Assembly (NCBI GenBank): GCA_017591395.1 | Contig: WEDG01003295.1 | Location: 1 to 64,000, forward strand | DNA: 64,000 bases | Source: Schistocephalus solidus | Lineage: Eukaryota; Platyhelminthes; Cestoda; Diphyllobothriidea; Diphyllobothriidae | Direction of reading: 5' to 3' | In this document: one piece after another, positions 11,186 through 21,779 of the stretch | Layout: each line of letters opens with the position of its first letter | Position numbering within the stretch: position 1 is the first letter of the stretch | Notes under the pieces: generated by a model | Seen by the model: only the letters and a program-made list of their open reading frames with translations | Database searches by the model: none | What the model was told of the DNA's origin: nothing | Position numbers and translations under genes: made by a program

Positions 11186-12003
11186 GTGAGTCCACTCACA
11201 CTAGCAGCCTGGAATGTTCGTTCCCGTTTAGACAATCCTAGGAGCAACCAGCCGGAACGGAGAATGGCGTTAGTCGCTCGGGAACTGTCGCGATACAAGG
11301 TGGACATTGCTTCTCTCAGTGAGACCCGATTATCTGAGCAGGGTCAGCTGCAGGAGGTGAGTGCCGGCTACACCTTCTCCTGGAGCGGCTGGCTTAAGAC
11401 AGAGCGACGCGACGCTGGTGTTGCCTTTGCCATCCGGAACGACATTGTGGGACGTCTGCCCTGTCTGCCGCAGGGTATCAATAATCGCCTGATGAGCCTC
11501 TGCCTGCCAATTCGGGGAGACCTGTTCACCACCATCATCAGCGCCTACACTCCCCCAATAACGAGTTCTGATGCGGCGAAGGACAAATTCTACTGGGACC
11601 TGCACGCCCTGCTGGCGAATGTGCCGAAGGTGGACGATTTAATTTTCCTTGGTGACTTCAACGCCCGCGTCGGGACGGACCACGCTGCCTGGTAGGGAGT
11701 GCTGGGTCCACACGGTCTTGGTAGCTCTAATGATAATGGCCTCCTTCTTCTGCAAACGTGTGCAAAACACAGTCACCTGCTGACCAACGCCTTCTTCTGC
11801 CTTCCGACGTGGGAGAAGGCCACGTGGATGCACCCTCAATCGCAGCGCTGGCAGCTGCTGGACTTTGTTTTCGTCCGAAGGCGAGATCGACAGGACGTGC
11901 TGGTAACCAAGGTGATCCGCGTTGCCGATGTTTGAAAGGATCACCACCTCGTCATCTCTCAGATGAGGCTCCGACTGCAACCCCGACGACGGACCCAAGG
12001 TAA
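11186..12003 (+). pseudogene. ZF-RTE copy A: APE-type endonuclease (stop at 11693)
   Basis: The frame starting at 11186 encodes [56 protein letters not shown] and [18 protein letters not shown], all landmarks of an RTE-type APE endonuclease (Asn, Glu, Asp and His catalytic positions). A TAG at 11693-11695 interrupts it; the same frame resumes with GVLGPHGLG and a shifted frame with [19 protein letters not shown] and DHHLVISQMRLRL, the DHH end of the fold. Start chosen at the ATG preceding the conserved WNVRS segment; the true start may be upstream in the leader. Confidence 0.8.
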
Positions 12004-12277
12004 GCGGCTGCTAGGTAAGTTAAATACTCATTTGTTAAATTTTCCTGCTCACTGTTTTGAGTTCAGCAACAAAATAACCAAGAAGCTGGAGAACCTGCAT
12101 GCTCCAGATAATAACGGCACCGTGGAAACACGATGGTGCCATCTGTGAAATGTCATCCAGTCCACCACCCTTGAAGTCCTCTGACGCGCACGCCGTCAAA
12201 ACCAAGACTGGTGGGATGACAATGACGCCAACGTCTGCAACGTACTCGCGGAGAAGAATGGACTACACAAAGCCTAC

Positions 12278-14140
12278 ATGGATATTCGGACTGACGCCAC
12301 CAAAGCAGCCTTCTTCAAATGCCGGTGCCTTGTACGGCAACGGCTGCGGGAGGTGCAGCATGCATGTATTATCTTAATGGCTGAGGAAATCCAGATGCAT
12401 GTGGACCGCAATGGAATGAAAAACTTTTTCAAAGCCATCAAGGCCATCTACGGCTCGTGTATCAAAGGGGTCGCACCGCAAGTCAGCTCTGACGGCAAAT
12501 TCTGAAACGCTTGGCCGAGTACTTCAGAAGTGTCCTTAATTGCTCATCAGCCATCCCTGATGGTGCCATTGACCGGCTTCCTCAAGTGGACACGAACAAT
12601 GACCTAGATCTGCCGCCTTCCTTACCAGAAACCATCCGGGCCGTGCAACAGATTTCCAGAGGTAAAGCACCGGGATCCGACGCAATCCCACCGGAAAGTC
12701 TACAAGCACGGCGGACTCCCGACTGATGGCAGAACTCACAGCAATCTTCTAGTGGATGTGGCACCAAGGACAAGTACCTCAATAGTTTAAAGACGCGACC
12801 ATCGTCCATCTCTACAAGCGGAAAGGGGACCGAAAATTCTGTGATAATCACAGAAACATATCGTTGCTCAACATCGCCGGGAAGATCTTCGCCCGTATCC
12901 TTCTCAATCGTCTTAACGGTCACCTAGAGCAGGTCCTGCTCCCGGAAAGCCAATGTGGCTTCCGCCGACACCGCGGAACAACCGACATGATTTTTGGCGC
13001 CCGCCAGCTACAAGTGCCAGGAGATGCGAACTCACCTTTACACTACCTTAGTGGAACTGACGTAAAGCCTTTGATACGGTGAATCGCGATGGACTGTGGA
13101 AAGTCATGCAGAAATTCGACTGTCCTGAGCGGTTGACGCACATGGTGCGTAAGCTTCATGACGGGATGACGGCGTGCGTCACTGACAAACGGGATTGTAT
13201 CCGAAGCATTAACAGTGACCAACGGAGTGAAGCAGGGCTGCGTATTGGCCCCCACCCTGTTCAATCTCATGTTCTCTGCTATTTTGATGGACGCCAACCG
13301 TGTTGAGCAGCTTGGGATCCACATCACCTACAGAACAATCGGACACCTACTCAACAGTCGGCGTATGCAGGCCAAAACGCGCGTGTCTACGGCTACAGTC
13401 CATGATTTGCTCTTCGCTGAAGACTACGCCCTTAACACCGTGATGGAGGAGGACATGCAAAGGAGTATGGACCTCTTCGCTGCAGGCTGCACCGATTTTG
13501 GATTAACAATCAGTACAGCCAAAACAGTTGTCATGCACCAGCCGCAACCCAGCGAGGAATACGATGCTTTCCGAATCAATGTCAACGGTGCTCAACTCAA
13601 AAACTCGGAAACCTTCGCTTATCTAGGAAGCACGCTGTCATGGAACACAAGAATCGATGACGAGGTTGCCCCACGTATCTCCAAAGCTATTCAGGCCTTC
13701 GGCCGACTACAGGCCTCCGTGTGGAATCGCCACAGTATTTACCTGAGCACCAAACTGAAGATGTACAAGTCCATTATATCGATAACACTCCTTTACGGAG
13801 CGGAGACCTGAACCGTCTACTCGAACCAAGCCAGGAAGCTGAATCACTTCCATGTCAGCTGCCTCCACAGAAGACTGAAGCTGAGATGGTGAGACAGGAT
13901 CCCGAACATAGAAGTCCTGGAGTGGACCGGAATCCTCAGCATCCACGCCATGCTGAGGCAAGTGCAACTGCGATGGAGCAGTCACCTGGTAAGAATGGAC
14001 GACGAGCGACTTCCCCAGCGAATCTTCTACGGAGATGTCGCTACGGGTGCTTGCCTACAGGAAGGTCAAAAACGACGCTACAAGAAAACGTTGAAGAAAT
14101 TACTGAAGCAACTGCAAATAAACCCGGTGACCTGGCAGGA
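12278..14140 (+). pseudogene. ZF-RTE copy A: linker and reverse transcriptase (frameshifted)
   Basis: Pieces in order over several frames: [152 protein letters not shown] and [20 protein letters not shown]. These are the finger, palm and thumb motifs of RTE-like enzymes. The catalytic FADD is FAED here, so the first catalytic Asp is Glu. A TGA interrupts after LLYGAET at 13809-13811. Copy B keeps FADD. Confidence 0.85.
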
Positions 14141-15087
14141 CCTCACCCAGGACAGACCGGCATGGAGAAGATCCATGAAGACTGGTGCAGCAATCTATGA
14201 GGCCAACCAGATTGCCGCCGCCAAGGCAAATAGAGCCGCAAGAAAGTCACCAGCGCCCCGGACCAACACCGCCGCCGCCCAGGACCTTCCAACATGCCCG
14301 CGCTGTCGACGCATCTTCCGTGCGCCAATCGGACTGGTTGGACATCTTCGGACGCACTGCACCAAAAATTCGACAATTCCAACTTCTATGTCAAATTCTG
14401 CCAACCCTCCTTCAGATTCTCCCACCCTCACTCCTGGCATCAATTCCATCACTGCCACCATCACAGAGTCCACATCCCAATACTCATCGCCTGTTACCTG
14501 CACCACCGTAACCACCAACGCCGTCACCACCTCCACCACCACCAGTGATGGGAACTCTCTCCGAAGCTGTTCTCAATGCGACCGCACATTAACCTCACGC
14601 ATCGGCCTGGTCGGTCACTTGCGAATCCATCGTACAGAGACTGGCGAACCAGTACCTGGAGCACGAACACACATCAGAGTTCGCCGTCTCCACTGCCCAC
14701 ACTGTCTTCACGCATGCAGCCATCGCGTTGGCCTATTCGGTCACACGCGCATCCCTGACAGCGGAATTCACCACATTGTTGACGACACTGATACCCCATG
14801 AACATCCCCGCTCCTACAAATCTTACCGCCACAGCCACCGACACTTCCATGAATGACACCCGCCAGCCTCTCCCGATTTCTCCTGCCCACACTGCACCCG
14901 CAATTTCAACTCACGCATCGGCCTAGTCATTTACCTGCAAATCCATCGCACGGAGTCTGGTGAACCAGTGCGTGGGGCTCCGACGGACAGTCGACGCGCC
15001 TGCCTCCACTGCCCTCACTGCTCCCGCACATTAACACACCGAATGGGCCTATCAGGACACATGCGCCTCCACGAAAACCTGCGGTAA
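14141..15087 (+). pseudogene. ZF-RTE copy A: C-terminal array of five C2H2 zinc fingers
   Basis: Following the thumb domain in frame, finger 1 (14295-14357) starts CPRCRRIF and ends VGHLRTH, a perfect C-x2-C-x12-H-x3-H. Finger 2 (14568-14630) starts CSQCDRTL. Finger 3 (14694-14756) starts CPHCLHAC but has lost its last His. After a frameshift, finger 4 (14884-14946) starts CPHCTRNF with Tyr for the first His, and finger 5 (15010-15072) starts CPHCSRTL and is complete. Fingers 1 and 2 are linked by about 70 Ser/Thr/Pro-rich residues. The stop is at 15085-15087. Fingers probably bind element RNA or target DNA; which is unknown. Confidence 0.85.
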
Positions 15088-15949
15088 ACCACCGGAGGCT
15101 AAGCCACGCCAGAGCACACTTTCTACAATAAAACATTGACAGCACCCTCACCATTATCATAATGTACCTGATTAAATCACGGTGTCCTAGAAACCGTGGT
15201 TTGGAAGGCTGCCAATCTGACGCTTACACCAGACCACGACGTCGGCTCAATGGGCTATGTGTGTCGAGTGGCTGACCAGTGGACTGGGAGTCAGGCGGCG
15301 ATGGCTCCTCCATATCCCCTGAGTAAATGAATCCAGGTGCGTTCGTTGTGGGTGCCAGGTCGTGCTGTGGTGCGCGAAGACGGGTTCGCCGACCCGTCAG
15401 CCAATGCGCCCACTCCCACATCAGACAACTGACCAGCTCGGATGATGGTCTGATTGTGGGGACGGGAGAGAGAGTGAGGTCGACAGCTCAGCTCATTTTC
15501 CTCACTGTAAACAATCTGACGCGCTTGAAACTATCATGGTGCGCTAAAAATTCGTGGCTTGGAAGTTTGCCAACTGACGGGCTCACTCGGACTGCGTGGT
15601 CAGCCCAATGTTTTTTTGTTTGTAATGGCTGACAGGCGGACTGAGAGTCAGGCTGCAATGCCTTCTTCTTAATGTGGCCTTTATGGCACTCACACTCCGT
15701 GGGATCCGAGCCAAGTGCGGTGGTACGCCCAGGGGCGGCTCAGGTCGCGCCAGCCACCTGCGTCCTTTCCCACTTCTGGTCTTCTTGACTCTGTCTCTAT
15801 ACCGGGTTCAGGTGGGGGAGGAGAAGAGAGTGCAGTAGCTGCAGCGCAAGGCTACTATAACTTAAACTAAATCACGCGCAAGTCACCGTCCCTGCACCAC
15901 CCTTCCGTGGAGCATACGGTGGACCTCATTAAAATCGACTGTCGAAATG
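15088..15949 (+). other. ZF-RTE copy A 3' UTR
   Basis: Non-coding block matched in order by 43516-44036 and 46988-47850, and in part by 27447-27680, 29553-29740, 34640-35095 and 36840-37262. Landmarks: tttggaaggctgccaatctg, gccaatgcgcccactcccac, ttcaggtgggggagg, cgcgcaagtcaccgtccc and the 3' end cggtggac. Such retained 3' UTRs among truncated copies suggest it carries the signal recognised by the reverse transcriptase. Confidence 0.75.
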
Positions 15950-16318
15950 CAAATTATAACCTTCGTAGAAACCGATAAGGAAATATTTGGAAAAATATAG
16001 GCTACGCCTTTTTGTACACACCTGGAATATGGAGTTCAGTGTGGTGACGGTGGCTGAAAAAGATTACAAGTTGCTGGAAATGGTTCAAAGGTGGGCAAAT
16101 AAAGCCGTGAGGGGTCTTATGTCATTATCATACAAATGCAGAATTGACGTGCTTAACCTTTTTCTCTCTTGAGTAAAGGCAGATTCGAGGCGATCTCATT
16201 CGGATAAACCGGCTCACGAGGTATCAGGTCTTTGCACGACACCGTGAAGACATTTTATTATTGGCCACAAAAAATCTTTGTGGGAATTCGCTCAAACTTC
16301 GAAGAACATTAACCTCTA
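15950..16318 (+). pseudogene. Family-B reverse transcriptase relic, part after the ZF-RTE insertion
   Basis: Continues the thumb domain broken at 10597: DKEIFGKI, then THLEYGVQCG in another frame, LEMVQRWANKAVRGLMSLSY, CRIDVLNLFLS and, frameshifted, GDLIRINRLTRYQVFARHRE and GNSLKLRRT. It matches the CR1 C-terminal region also found at 16502-17239 (minus). It stops at the TTCAA repeats that end the next element. Confidence 0.65.
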
Positions 16319-17365
16319 CGTTCAATTCAATTCAATTCAATTCAATTTATTGAGGGAAATAGGCATGGGCCTTTGAGTACCCTATTTGTAACGTAAAATT
16401 AAGTGCGGTATACAGAGAAACCGTGTGGGTTGCCAAGGTACAAAAGGCGGTCATAAAATTTGACAAGTGGTGCACAACTCTCGAGGGTTAAGATAAATGC
16501 CTCATCGCTCAGGCTCGTTGCGGAACATAAAACTGTCAAGGTTCCTTTTAAAGCTTTCCAGCGATGGTGACATCACAACGTCTGCAGGGAGGGCATTCCA
16601 TGGTTTAACCACTCTGACAGAGAAGGAGAACTTGCGCACATCCAGTCTCGCCTGCTGGACACGCAGTTTCAATGGGTGACCTCGGAGATGGGTCGTGGTG
16701 GCAAATTCAAAGAAGTCCGAGAATTCCAGGCAACAGTCCAATCCCTTCACAATGCGGAATGTCTGCAGGAGATCACCACGCATTTGCCTATAACTCAAAG
16801 GGAACAGATTAAGATTCATTAGGCGGGTTGGATATGGCAAGGAGCTTTGACTTCTAACCATTTTGGTGGCTTTCCTCTGTACTCTTTCGAGGCAGTTCTG
16901 ATCTTGAACTGTCCAGGGTTTCCAGGCGTGCATAGCATATTCCAAATGTGGCCTAATGAATGTTCCAAAGGTCTTAGCAAAAAGATCTTCATCGAAATCC
17001 AAAAAGGCTCGTCTGATGGCATGCAACACCGAAATTGCCCTCTTCGCCACTTTCGAGCAGTGAGACGATGGTTTTAAGGTGGGCGTCATCAGCACACCAA
17101 GGTCCTTTTGGGTTTTCACGTCTTTTAAGGCTTCACCGTTGAGAAAGTAACTTCTACTTTCGGCAGATCCAGACGGGTTGCCTAAGCGAAGTATTGTACA
17201 CTTATCGACGTTGAACCGCAAAGCCAATGATTCGACCACTCCTCCAACCGAGTTAGGTTGATCTGCAGTTTATCTTCGTCAGCAGGGCTCTGGATTACAT
17301 TCCAGATTTTAATGTCGTCGGCAAACATTGCTGCTTCACAGTCGAGATTCCTGACACTGCAACTT
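16319..17365 (-). mobile_element. Family-B CR1-like element, 3' part, with (TTCAA)n tail
   Basis: On the minus strand the palm end AAMFADDIKIWNVIQSP (about 17340-17280) is followed after a frameshift by an open thumb frame 17239-16502 (FNVDKCTILRLG, KDLGVLMTPTLKPSSH, FIRPHLEYAMHAW, RVQRKATKMV, NLFPLSYRQMRGDLLQTFRI, SVRVVKPWNALP). The 3' UTR runs to 16319 and ends in about five tandem TTCAA units (plus sense, 16321-16346). CR1 elements typically end in short tandem repeats, which supports the clade. The element is 5' truncated within the palm. Confidence 0.8.
16502..17239 (-). pseudogene. Family-B reverse transcriptase thumb/C-terminal region, open for 245 codons
   Basis: This is the longest intact family-B coding stretch in the window. 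It begins just after the frameshift downstream of FADDIKIW and runs to the natural stop, ending FKRNLDSFMFRNEPER. Landmark motifs are LRLGNPSGSAESRSYFLNGE and VVKPWNALPADVVMSPSLES. Only the catalytic half is missing. No start codon of its own is expected. Confidence 0.75.
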
Positions 17366-17764
17366 GTTTTCGCAGCGAGTTTTCGGTGCCTGAAACGGAC
17401 ACCCAGATGACTTAATACAGATGGACGCGAAAAAAACATACAAACATTAACTGAGTTTATATTTGTTAGAGAAATAACGTTTCTTCTTACAGAAATGCAA
17501 AACTTAATCATAGCAAAGCTTTGCCCAGACATACAGATAATGGTGATATCTATTATTTGACATAGGTAGTCAAAAATCCTTCAGGGTGGCTGTACCTGGA
17601 TCCCACTGTTACAAAATTATTTTCTTTCTATGTTAATATTTTACTAACTACGTTACAGCAACCCGTATTTCGAATTGAATATTTTAAGTACCGTTTTTAA
17701 TAGGGTCTTTAATAGCCATGCCTATTCCACTTAAATACACTTAACTATACTGAACTAGCTACAG
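17366..17764. other. No gene recognised
   Basis: Four hundred bases of AT-rich sequence between two retroelement fragments. The minus-strand open frame that reaches into it (to 17532) is readable as reverse transcriptase only below about 17365. Confidence 0.5.
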
Positions 17765-18535
17765 ACCACTAAATTGCCTGGCTCAGATGGAATATCTGCT
17801 AATTTCTGAATGAAATTACGGCCCACCTCGCCTCTCCGCTCTCAAAGATCGTTGAAAGTTTGATGGATGCGGGGGCTCTGCGTACCGACTGGAAGCTAGT
17901 CAACAAACATCCTATCTGTAAAGGGGGAGAGAGAACCCGATCAAATAGCTTCGGACCAGTCAGTCTCACAAGTATTTGTTGCAAAAGAATGGAGAAAATA
18001 ATAAAAACGATACTGGTGAGGCATATTCCCGGAGAAAAACTTGCTGGGTTCATATCAGCATGTATTTAGAAGTAGTTGATCCTGCCTCACTAACCTGCTC
18101 ATATCCAGGAAAAGCTGGACGAAGTCATTAGAAATGGGTTTTTCAGTCGATTCACTCTACATTGACTTCACAAAGATGGCTCATAAAGTAGCTGCATCTA
18201 GTGGGTGTAACTTGCAACTAACCAAATGGTTAGCCAACTTTCTCACAGGCAGGCGATAGCGTGTTCCTATTGGTGACACCAATTCACCTTAGGAAACCAT
18301 TTACAGTGTGGGTCCGCAGGGGAGTGTACTGAGTCCCATCCTGCTTCTAAATATATGTGAACGACTGCCTTGATTGTCTCACAGGCGGAAAATTAATGTT
18401 CCGATGAGTTGCAATTACGGAATTGGATTAAAAAGTCGGAGAGTGCACGAAGCTTACAAAATAACTTGGATCGCTTACAAAATTGGTGTGATTATTGGCT
18501 GCTGAAGCCTAATTTAAGCAAATGGCGAGTTATAT
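17765..18535 (+). pseudogene. Family-B-like reverse transcriptase relic, finger/palm region
   Basis: Plus-strand reading gives KLPGSDGISANF, LMDAGALRTDWKLVNKHPIC, FGPVSLTSICCKRMEKII, then, through stops and shifts, LHKDG for the A-motif region, a decayed VGPQGSVLSPILL equivalent near 18310, and SLQNNLDRLQNWCDYWLL at the end. This is a 5' truncated, heavily mutated copy that ends exactly where a minus-strand CR1 3' end begins. Confidence 0.65.
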
Positions 18536-19489
18536 ATTGTATATTTTGAGGGCGTGGCCCTTGTTGACCCTATTTATGTACAATCGAACTTATAAATGCA
18601 AGTATATCCAGACAACATAAAATGCAATTTAACATTTTACATCCAATGTGTAGTTGTACGATACACATAAATTGAAATTTTGAAGTAAATCTAATGGCTT
18701 TATTAAAGAAAGTCCTGCAGTGAGAGTCGAAATTATAAAAACATTATGTAGTCTAACTGCCGTTCTAACATATCCACGGTATTTGACTTCATTATAAACT
18801 CAAGTTTGACCTCATGTGTATGACTGCCCAGGTGAGACAGGTTTGTAAACTCAAAGAAATCTTCGGATTTTAGCGAACAGGCATGTCAATTGATAATTCG
18901 GAATGTCCATTGCAGGTCACATCTCATTTGTCTAGAGTCTAAAGGAAAAATGTTAAACTTTATAACTCTTTCTGGATATAAAAGGGTCCTAAGACCGTCC
19001 ACAAATTTTGTTACCCGTCTTTGCACCTGCTCGATGGGATCACTGTCTTTCTTCATCCAGGAAATGCATGCTGGCATTCCATATTCCAAATGCATTCTAA
19101 CAAATGTACTAGAGATCCGTGAAAACAGTTCGGGAGGAAACACTATGAATGCGCGCCTGATCCAGTGCATGATGCTCGTCGCCTTTTGGATGGCTCGATT
19201 AGAGTGTTCAGAGAGTATTAGATTGGAAGTAATCCAGATACCTAGAGCTTTGTGTGTATCTACACTTTTTAAGTGCAATTCTGTTCATTTATTACTGGTG
19301 TTTTGGGAAACGTCTTATCTCAGATTCCAAGCCTAAGATTACTCATTTGGGTATATTAAACATTAGAAGCCACTGGCTAGACAAAACAACCAATTTTTCA
19401 TGGTTTTCTTGTAGTTTCTGCGCGTCGTCAGTAGAGCTGATGTTGTTCCAGATTTTGATGTCTTCTGCACACTGTCTATACTCGCAGGG
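18536..19489 (-). mobile_element. Family-B CR1-like element, 3' part
   Basis: Minus-strand palm remnant AEDIKIWNNISSTDDAQKL (about 19480-19420), then the thumb 19278-18886 (VDTHKALGIWITSNL, FVRMHLEYGMPA, IEQVQRRVTKFVDGLR, MRCDLQWTFRIIN) and a 350-base 3' UTR. The 3' terminus has ttgaccctatttatgtac, resembling the termini at 16319 and 20752. The first Asp of FADD is Glu. Confidence 0.7.
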
Positions 19490-19696
19490 TGAAACCCGAC
19501 GTTCCATTGGGGTTTTATCCCTACGGATAAACAACTTGTTTTTTTAAATATTGATCTGAGTTCTCATGCTTAGAGAAAATAATATCCACTTCAATCGCCG
19601 AAAAAAAGTTTGACTAGAATTGGTGGGGTTTTGCTACGGGAAGACAGTTTTTTTGTTTCAGCAACATAAAAGTTAAAGTCGCATGAGTAAAGAAAA

Positions 19697-19917
19697 TGGA
19701 ATTTTATTTTATTTTATTTTATTTATTGCCAGTTTACAGGCGAGGTCAAAAAAATATATACAGTAGAGGGTCAAGCTGACCGTGAAAAAACTCCTGATCG
19801 TTGTTTAAGGTGTTTTCAGGAGAAAAAAACTGCAGCTTATTGAGTAATTAAAGTTCTGGACAGGGAAGCGTTAACACAGGTGCCCGGTGAATAACCTCTC
19901 CATTCAGCGACGTCCAG
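19697..19917 (-). repeat. Short interspersed element S with (ATTTT)n tail
   Basis: Inserted in the family-A copy between aaaatgga and cgacgtccaggg. Its own 3' end is the low-coordinate side: tandem ATTTT units at 19697-19726, then gccagtttacaggc, agagggtcaagctgac, and the stem halves ctcctga (19791-19797) and tcaggag (19816-19822). About 85-90 percent similar by eye to the plus copy at 20247-20440. Confidence 0.7.
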
Positions 19918-20182
19918 GGGGATTTTTACTCTTAGGGACGTTTTTTAAAGGAAAGTTGAAACTTCTCTTATGTCAGTCATATGACTTAGTACTTACCATG
20001 TTTATACACGGCTCAAGTTTCTCGCATTGTTGAGAAGTGAGTGAAGACAGCTTTCCGTCAAAAATGGTACCAAAGATCGTGAAGAGAGAACCATATTAAG
20101 ACATAAAGGTATTAAAATTTTCCAGGTCGTCAAGGTCTAATTTCTTCCTGTTTACGTTGGGTTGCTCTAGTGGAAGTTTTAG

Positions 20183-20440
20183 CAGTTGACAGCGAACAGC
20201 CACTCACCGACATACCTGCTGGTGCAGAATACCGGATCCATAAAACTGAATGGAAAAGTTCTTCCCCGGACACCTGTGTCAACGCTTCCCTGTCCTGAAC
20301 TTTTAATTACTCAATAAGCTGCAGTTTTTTCTCCTGAAAACACCTGAAACAACGATCAGGAGTTTTTTCACTGTCAGTTTGACCCTCTACTCTATGTATT
20401 GTTTTGAACTTGCCTGTAAACGGGCAATAAATAAATAAGA
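20183..20440 (+). repeat. Short interspersed element S, opposite orientation
   Basis: Inserted in the same family-A copy 270 bases away in reverse orientation. It has extra 5' sequence (20183-20246) not in its neighbour, the stem halves ctcctga (20331-20337) and tcaggag (20356-20362), and an aataaataaata 3' tail at 20427-20440. Together with 19697-19917 it forms an inverted repeat of about 190 bases per arm. Confidence 0.7.
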
Positions 20441-20751
20441 GGATGTTTGCCTCTAAGCGCTGACTGGGGTTTCATGTTGATTTTAAAATGGAAGTATTTT
20501 TCAAATCGATAATTCGAAAGGAAAATTGTCACTTCCTTACTAGAACCAGCCCCGCCTGGCCCCCTCACTGGAAAAATTTGTGCAGCGGGACCCCATGATT
20601 TTCTCGCAGTAGCAGCCCCTTTTCCTTAATATCAAAACGCCCAGCGCACAAAGCCTTCCCCATCCTAATCGGCCACTACTGATGTACCCCTAATTATTGT
20701 TCTATTTACGACCCAAATTTTATACAATTATAATGGCTTCTCGTTGGATCC

Positions 20752-20945
20752 ATTCATATAATGTATATTTTTTAATGGTTACAGGTATTGCCTTGATGAC
20801 CCTATTAATGTAAAACTATCATTGCATGTGTACAGTGAATATAAAAAATGGTGTAAAGTAAAAAATTTTGAGTCAAAGCATAACATAACTTCAAATGCAG
20901 GTTCACAGCTATAGGCGAAACTATAGAAGAAAAGTAGAAACCGAT
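20752..20945 (-). repeat. CR1-type 3' UTR end, left arm of an inverted repeat
   Basis: Contains ggttacaggtattgcc, gaccctattaatgta, cattgcatgtgtacagt and gtcaaagcataacataactt. The reverse complement of 21490-21688 carries the same series. The end block resembles the 3' termini at 16319 and 18536, so the arms appear to be CR1-type 3' UTRs rather than transposon ends. Confidence 0.6.
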
Positions 20946-21005
20946 CCTGCGATGTACCCACTCACTCATGAAAGAGGATACGTGAAGATGAAATTCGCAA
21001 AGTAT

Positions 21006-21260
21006 TTTATTATAAAAAAGTTAAATAACACTGTACATGCGTAGGATAAATTTGTCATAGGTTGTCCACATCGCTGCCATTATCCGGTGGTGGTTCCTAA
21101 AAAAAGAAATATGTTGGTCATAAATCACAAAGTCTGGATTAAAATAAATATCACTAAGATAATAACGTTTAAATCTGAAATGCGTTAAGTGTAAATGCAC
21201 TGAGATACTTACCATGTCTTCGAACGCAGACAGTGTTGTGTAAATTGAACAACTGGTGGG
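21006..21260 (-). other. Candidate 3'-terminal exon pair with splice sites and poly(A) signal
   Basis: On the minus strand, an exon ending at 21213 (gaagacatg, then gtaagtatc as 5' splice site) is followed by a 114-base interval ending in ttctttttttag (3' splice site, 21097-21098). Next comes an exon starting at 21096. In one frame the join reads SAFEDM-EPPPDNGSDVDNL and a TGA at 21055-21057; AATAAA is at 21011-21006. Upstream in that frame is ECPTSCSIYTTL, then a stop, so a further intron would be needed. It sits between two inverted CR1 ends inside the DNA transposon. Could be chance. Confidence 0.3.
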
Positions 21261-21489
21261 ACATTCCGGAAGCTGAATAAGTATGCTGGATTAATTCAAT
21301 GGAGTAGTTTACCTTCTTAGTTGCCTCCCGGCGTTTTTTTCTCCCACCGTACCTGTCTCTGGTACCATGGAACCAGTCAATAGCTGTTCTGTGACGGTTA
21401 CCCTCTGACAGCATTACTGATTTTAAAAGAAGGCTTGATGCAATTATATTTGACAACATGATTACTTAAAACCAGCCTTTTAAAATCTT

Positions 21490-21688
21490 TCGGGCTCTAC
21501 TTTTCTTCAACAATGTTTCGCCACTGGCTGTGAAAACGCATTTGAAGTTATGTTATGCTTTGACGCAAACATTTTTAAATGTACACCATTTTATATTGAC
21601 TGTACACATGCAATGAAAACTTTACATTAATAGGATCATCAGGGGCAATGCCTGTAACCCTTCAAAATATACAATATACATATTGAAG
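21490..21688 (+). repeat. CR1-type 3' UTR end, right arm of an inverted repeat
   Basis: Reverse complement of 20752-20945: shares acttttcttcaacaatgttt-like inner sequence, tatgttatgctttgac, actgtacacatgcaatg, ttaataggatca and gcaatgcctgtaacc. The loop between arms is about 545 bases. Divergence of the inner edges begins after agaaaagtaga. Confidence 0.6.
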
Positions 21689-21779
21689 CTGGTATTTTGG
21701 CGAATGGCTTCTGCAGAAGTCAGGGAAACGTTATGACCTATCAGTAAAAACTGTATAGAGTGGGCAACCAATAAATAAC

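Larger units (their letters stand above)
10598..15949 (+). mobile_element. Zinc-finger RTE-like non-LTR retrotransposon, copy A (ZF-RTE), complete but decayed
   Basis: About 5.35 kb: 5' UTR (10598-11185), endonuclease (11186-12003), linker and reverse transcriptase (12278-14140), five C2H2 fingers (14295-15087) and an 860-base 3' UTR. Its ends are given by interruption of a family-B reverse transcriptase that continues on both sides, and by an imperfect target duplication: aaccttcg at 10590-10597 and again at about 15958-15965. The 5' UTR shares caaaaagtcctacgg and tgcttgcc with copy D, supporting the 5' end. Frameshifts and stops make it inactive. Confidence 0.85.

Noticed and set aside
14195..14542. 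Antisense Val/Glu/Gly-rich open frame over the zinc-finger linker
   Set aside because: It is the complement of the Ser/Thr/Pro-rich linker; low-complexity coding on one strand opens the other by chance.
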